Assembly (NCBI GenBank): GCA_024640585.1 | Contig: JAHEEQ010000130.1 | Span: forward strand, 2,705 to 8,238 | From: Micrococcales bacterium | Lineage (GTDB): Bacteria; Actinomycetota; Actinomycetes; S36-B12; UBA5976 | Direction: 5' to 3' | DNA length: 5,534 nucleotides | In this document: positions 3,170-5,534 of the stretch, piece by piece | Position numbering within the stretch: position 1 is the stretch's first letter | Layout: each line of letters opens with the position of its first letter | Program-made: the position numbers and the translations under genes | The notes under the pieces: generated by a model | Told to the model about the DNA's origin: nothing | Seen by the model: only the letters and a program-made list of their open reading frames with translations | Databases searched by the model: none

Positions 3170-4900
3170 CACAAGTTCGATGTAGTGATTGTCGGTGCAG
3201 GTGGCGCAGGTATGCGTTCTGCGTTGGAAGCGAGCAAGAACGCACACACTGCCGTTTTGACCAAGCTCTACCCAACTCGCAGTCACACGGGTGCCGCACA
3301 AGGCGGTATGTGTGCGGCTCTTGCAAATGTTGAGGAAGACAACTGGGAATGGCACACCTTCGACACAGTTAAAGGTGGCGACTACCTTGTCGATCAAGAC
3401 GCTGCTGAAGTTATGTGCAAAGAAGCAATTGATGCAGTTATCGATCTTGAGAAAATGGGATTGCCATTCAACCGCACACCTGAAGGTCGAATTGATCAGC
3501 GCCGTTTTGGTGGCCACACTCGCAACCACGGTGAAGCCGCAGTTCGTCGCGCTTGCTATGCAGCCGACCGCACTGGCCACATGATTTTGCAAACTCTTTA
3601 TCAAAACTGCATCAAACAAAATGTTGAGTTTTACAACGAGTTTTATGTTTTGGATTTATTGCTAGATGAAACAGAAGGTGCACCACGCGCTGCTGGTGTA
3701 GTTGCTGTAGAACTTTCAACCGGAACGATTCACATTTTCCATGCCAAGTCAGTTGTATTTGCAACTGGTGGTTTTGGTAAAGTTTTCAAAACCACATCAA
3801 ATGCACACACTTTGACTGGCGATGGAATGGGCGTGGTTTACCGCAAAGGACTTCCACTTGAAGACATGGAGTTCTACCAATTCCATCCAACGGGTCTTGC
3901 AGGACTTGGTGTATTGCTAACCGAAGGTGCGCGTGGTGAAGGTGGCATCCTGCGAAATGAATCAGGTGAACGATTCATGGAACGTTACGCACCAACAATC
4001 AAAGACTTGGCGCCACGCGACATGGTTGCACGCGCTATGGTGCAAGAAGTTCGCGAAGGTCGCGGTGCTGGTCCACGTAAAGATTATGTTTACCTCGATC
4101 TCACTCACCTTCCAAAAGAACAGATCGAAGCAAAGCTTCCAGACATCACTGAATTCGCACGTACCTATTTGGGTGTGGATCCAGTTAAAGAATTAGTTCC
4201 GGTTTTCCCGACAGCTCACTATGCGATGGGCGGAATTCCAACCGACATCGAAACACGAGTTTTGCGAAACAACACTGATGTAGTCCCGGGGCTCTTCGCT
4301 GCTGGTGAATGTGCTTGTGTTTCAGTTCATGGTGCAAACCGTCTCGGAACAAACTCGCTACTAGACATCAACGTGTTTGGTAAGCGTTCAGGTGTTGCTT
4401 CAGCGAATTTCGCAAATGAATCAGAATGGCCAGTGCTTCCAGAAAATGGTTCTGCGCAAGTAGAAGCCATGATGGAAACTTTGCGAAACAGCAATGGTTC
4501 GGAGCGCGTGCATATCCTTCGCCGCGAAATGCAAGAAACCATGGACATGAATGCTCAGGTTTACCGCACTGAAGAAACTTTGACCCAAGCCCTAAATGAT
4601 GTGCGCGCAATTCGCGAACGCTTTAAGAACGTGGGCATCATGGATCGCGGTCAGCGTTACAACACTGACTTACTGGAAGCGATTGAGCTCGGATTCTTGC
4701 TAGAACTCGCAGAAGTTTTGGTGGTTGGTGCACTTGCCCGCAAAGAGTCACGTGGCGGTCACGCGCGCGAGGACTACCCGACTCGCGATGACGCAAACTT
4801 TATGCAACACACAATGGCATACAAAACAAATGATGGTGTGAAACTTGACTACAAACCAGTAGTCATCACCCGTTACCAACCGATGGAGCGTAAGTACTAA
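3158..4900 (+). CDS. sdhA: Succinate dehydrogenase flavoprotein subunit
   Basis: SdhA oxidises succinate to fumarate on the cytoplasmic side, reducing covalently bound FAD. The 580-aa length is normal. The dinucleotide-binding start [13 protein letters not shown] spans 8-20. His43 in [11 protein letters not shown] is the covalent FAD attachment site. Catalytic and substrate residues match E. coli: His243 (QFHPTG), Thr255-Glu256 ([11 protein letters not shown]), Arg287 (APRDMV), His354 ([12 protein letters not shown]) and Arg395 ([12 protein letters not shown]). The C-terminus, [10 protein letters not shown]...[15 protein letters not shown], is typical of the family. Start GTG 3158 is preceded by AAGG (3146-3149), which overlaps the sdhD stop. 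Upstream in-frame codons offer no other start, and the protein begins close to its FAD motif as expected. The stop overlaps the sdhB start (TAATG, 4898-4902). Confidence 0.98.
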   Translation: MVEVHKFDVVIVGAGGAGMRSALEASKNAHTAVLTKLYPTRSHTGAAQGGMCAALANVEEDNWEWHTFDTVKGGDYLVDQDAAEVMCKEAIDAVIDLEKMGLPFNRTPEGRIDQRRFGGHTRNHGEAAVRRACYAADRTGHMILQTLYQNCIKQNVEFYNEFYVLDLLLDETEGAPRAAGVVAVELSTGTIHIFHAKSVVFATGGFGKVFKTTSNAHTLTGDGMGVVYRKGLPLEDMEFYQFHPTGLAGLGVLLTEGARGEGGILRNESGERFMERYAPTIKDLAPRDMVARAMVQEVREGRGAGPRKDYVYLDLTHLPKEQIEAKLPDITEFARTYLGVDPVKELVPVFPTAHYAMGGIPTDIETRVLRNNTDVVPGLFAAGECACVSVHGANRLGTNSLLDINVFGKRSGVASANFANESEWPVLPENGSAQVEAMMETLRNSNGSERVHILRREMQETMDMNAQVYRTEETLTQALNDVRAIRERFKNVGIMDRGQRYNTDLLEAIELGFLLELAEVLVVGALARKESRGGHAREDYPTRDDANFMQHTMAYKTNDGVKLDYKPVVITRYQPMERKY

Positions 4901-5534
4901 TGTCAAAGACAGTAGATGCACTTAAGACTTCGGATGTCACTTTCCGCATCCGCCGCTTCAATCCTGAAGTTGACCAAGAACCAAAGTGGGAAGACTACAT
5001 AATTCCTTGCTACCCAACAGATCGCATTTTGGATGCACTTCACCAAATCAAAGGCGACGTGGACGGAACCCTCACTTTCCGTCGTTCTTGCGGTCACGGT
5101 ATTTGTGGCTCAGATGCAATGCGAATTAATGGTCTAAACCGCTTGGCTTGCAAGACTTTGGTAAAAGACCTAGATATCTCAAAGCCAGTGACTGTTGAGG
5201 CTATCAAGGGTTTGCCACTAGAAAAAGATTTAGTTGTAGACATGGAACCATTCTTCAAGGCCTATCGCGAGGTAATGCCTTTCTTAATTACAGAAGGTCA
5301 TGAGCCAACCAAAGAACGTCTGCAAACAATTGAAGATCGCGCAAAGTTTGATGACACAACTAAGTGCATTTTGTGTGCTGCTTGCACCACTTCATGCCCA
5401 GTGTTTTGGACTGATGGAAATTACTTCGGACCAGCCGCAATTGTGAACGCACACCGCTTCATCTTCGATTCACGCGACTCTGGCGCAGCAAAGCGCCTAG
5501 AAATCTTGAATGACAAGGAAGGTGTGTGGCGTTG
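4900..5534 (+). CDS. sdhB: Succinate dehydrogenase iron-sulfur subunit (3' end outside window)
   Basis: SdhB passes electrons from FAD through [2Fe-2S], [4Fe-4S] and [3Fe-4S] clusters to quinone. The first 211 codons of an expected 240-260 or so are present. The [2Fe-2S] ligands are Cys64, Cys69, Asp72 and Cys84 (SCGHGICGSDAMRINGL.RLAC), with the same spacing and aspartate ligand as E. coli SdhB. CILCAACTTSCPVFW gives Cys156, Cys159 and Cys162 for [4Fe-4S] and Cys166 for [3Fe-4S]; the remaining cluster cysteines lie past the window edge. E. coli Ser161 and Trp164 of the ubiquinone site correspond to Val168 and Thr171, as in other actinobacteria. NAHRFIFDSRD is a family hallmark. ATG 4900 shares its A with the sdhA stop, and GGAG (4885-4888) lies 11 bases upstream, so translation is probably coupled. 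Confidence 0.97.
   Translation, partial: MSKTVDALKTSDVTFRIRRFNPEVDQEPKWEDYIIPCYPTDRILDALHQIKGDVDGTLTFRRSCGHGICGSDAMRINGLNRLACKTLVKDLDISKPVTVEAIKGLPLEKDLVVDMEPFFKAYREVMPFLITEGHEPTKERLQTIEDRAKFDDTTKCILCAACTTSCPVFWTDGNYFGPAAIVNAHRFIFDSRDSGAAKRLEILNDKEGVWR

Noticed and set aside
3125..3619. Long open frame of 164 codons on the minus strand opposite sdhA
   Set aside because: It lies wholly over the highly conserved sdhA start and N-terminal region, has no recognisable domain and is explained by the codon bias of sdhA.
1..5534. CRISPR array, insertion sequence, tRNA or phage elements
   Set aside because: No regularly spaced repeats, transposase-like proteins, terminal repeats or tRNA-like cloverleafs were seen. 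The only repeats are short local palindromes and one 9-bp tandem.

Overview
The window looks like the chromosome of a free-living, aerobic actinobacterium with a compact genome of modest GC content, roughly 40-50 % in most parts I counted by hand. The SdhA, SdhB and NiSOD proteins closely resemble those of high-GC actinobacteria such as Streptomyces. The first gene belongs to a family tied to mycothiol, a thiol specific to actinobacteria. The lower GC, overlapping gene ends and apparently leaderless genes point to a streamlined lineage, such as freshwater acI (Nanopelagicales-like). That placement is inference.

Layout, left to right. (1) Positions 1-306 (+) hold the 3' end of a mycothiol-dependent maleylpyruvate isomerase-family protein. 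Its stop codon overlaps that of the convergent sodX. (2) Positions 303-1076 hold an oxidative-stress pair: sodX (-), the protease thought to mature nickel superoxide dismutase, and the divergent sodN (+), encoding the enzyme with an intact nickel hook after a 9-residue propeptide. Their likely start codons are only 40 bp apart, so each promoter probably lies in or beside the neighbouring gene. sodN ends in a strong intrinsic terminator. (3) Positions 1097-1600 (+) hold a GNAT acetyltransferase of the spermidine/spermine (SSAT) type, probably leaderless. Its stop overlaps the stop of the next, convergent gene. (4) Positions 1597-2246 (-) hold a two-gene toxin-antitoxin operon: an AbrB/SpoVT-fold antitoxin followed by a RelE/ParE-type toxin, joined by a TGATG overlap. 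The antitoxin gene is much more GC-rich than the toxin gene. (5) Positions 2247-2365 form a 119-bp divergent control region packed with palindromes. (6) Positions 2366-5534 (+) hold sdhC-sdhD-sdhA-sdhB, the complete succinate dehydrogenase operon except for the 3' end of sdhB.

SdhC, SdhD, SdhA and SdhB form the membrane complex that oxidises succinate to fumarate and passes electrons through FAD, three Fe-S clusters and haem to quinone. The membrane subunits carry four histidines in helices I, II, IV and V, the pattern of two-haem, menaquinone-reducing enzymes. NiSOD would remove superoxide from this aerobic metabolism.

The least ordinary part is the AbrB-RelE module with its three abutting palindromes covering its own promoter, back to back with a core respiratory operon. 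I see no tRNA, rRNA, CRISPR array, insertion sequence or phage gene. No stretch longer than 300 bases lacks a gene.
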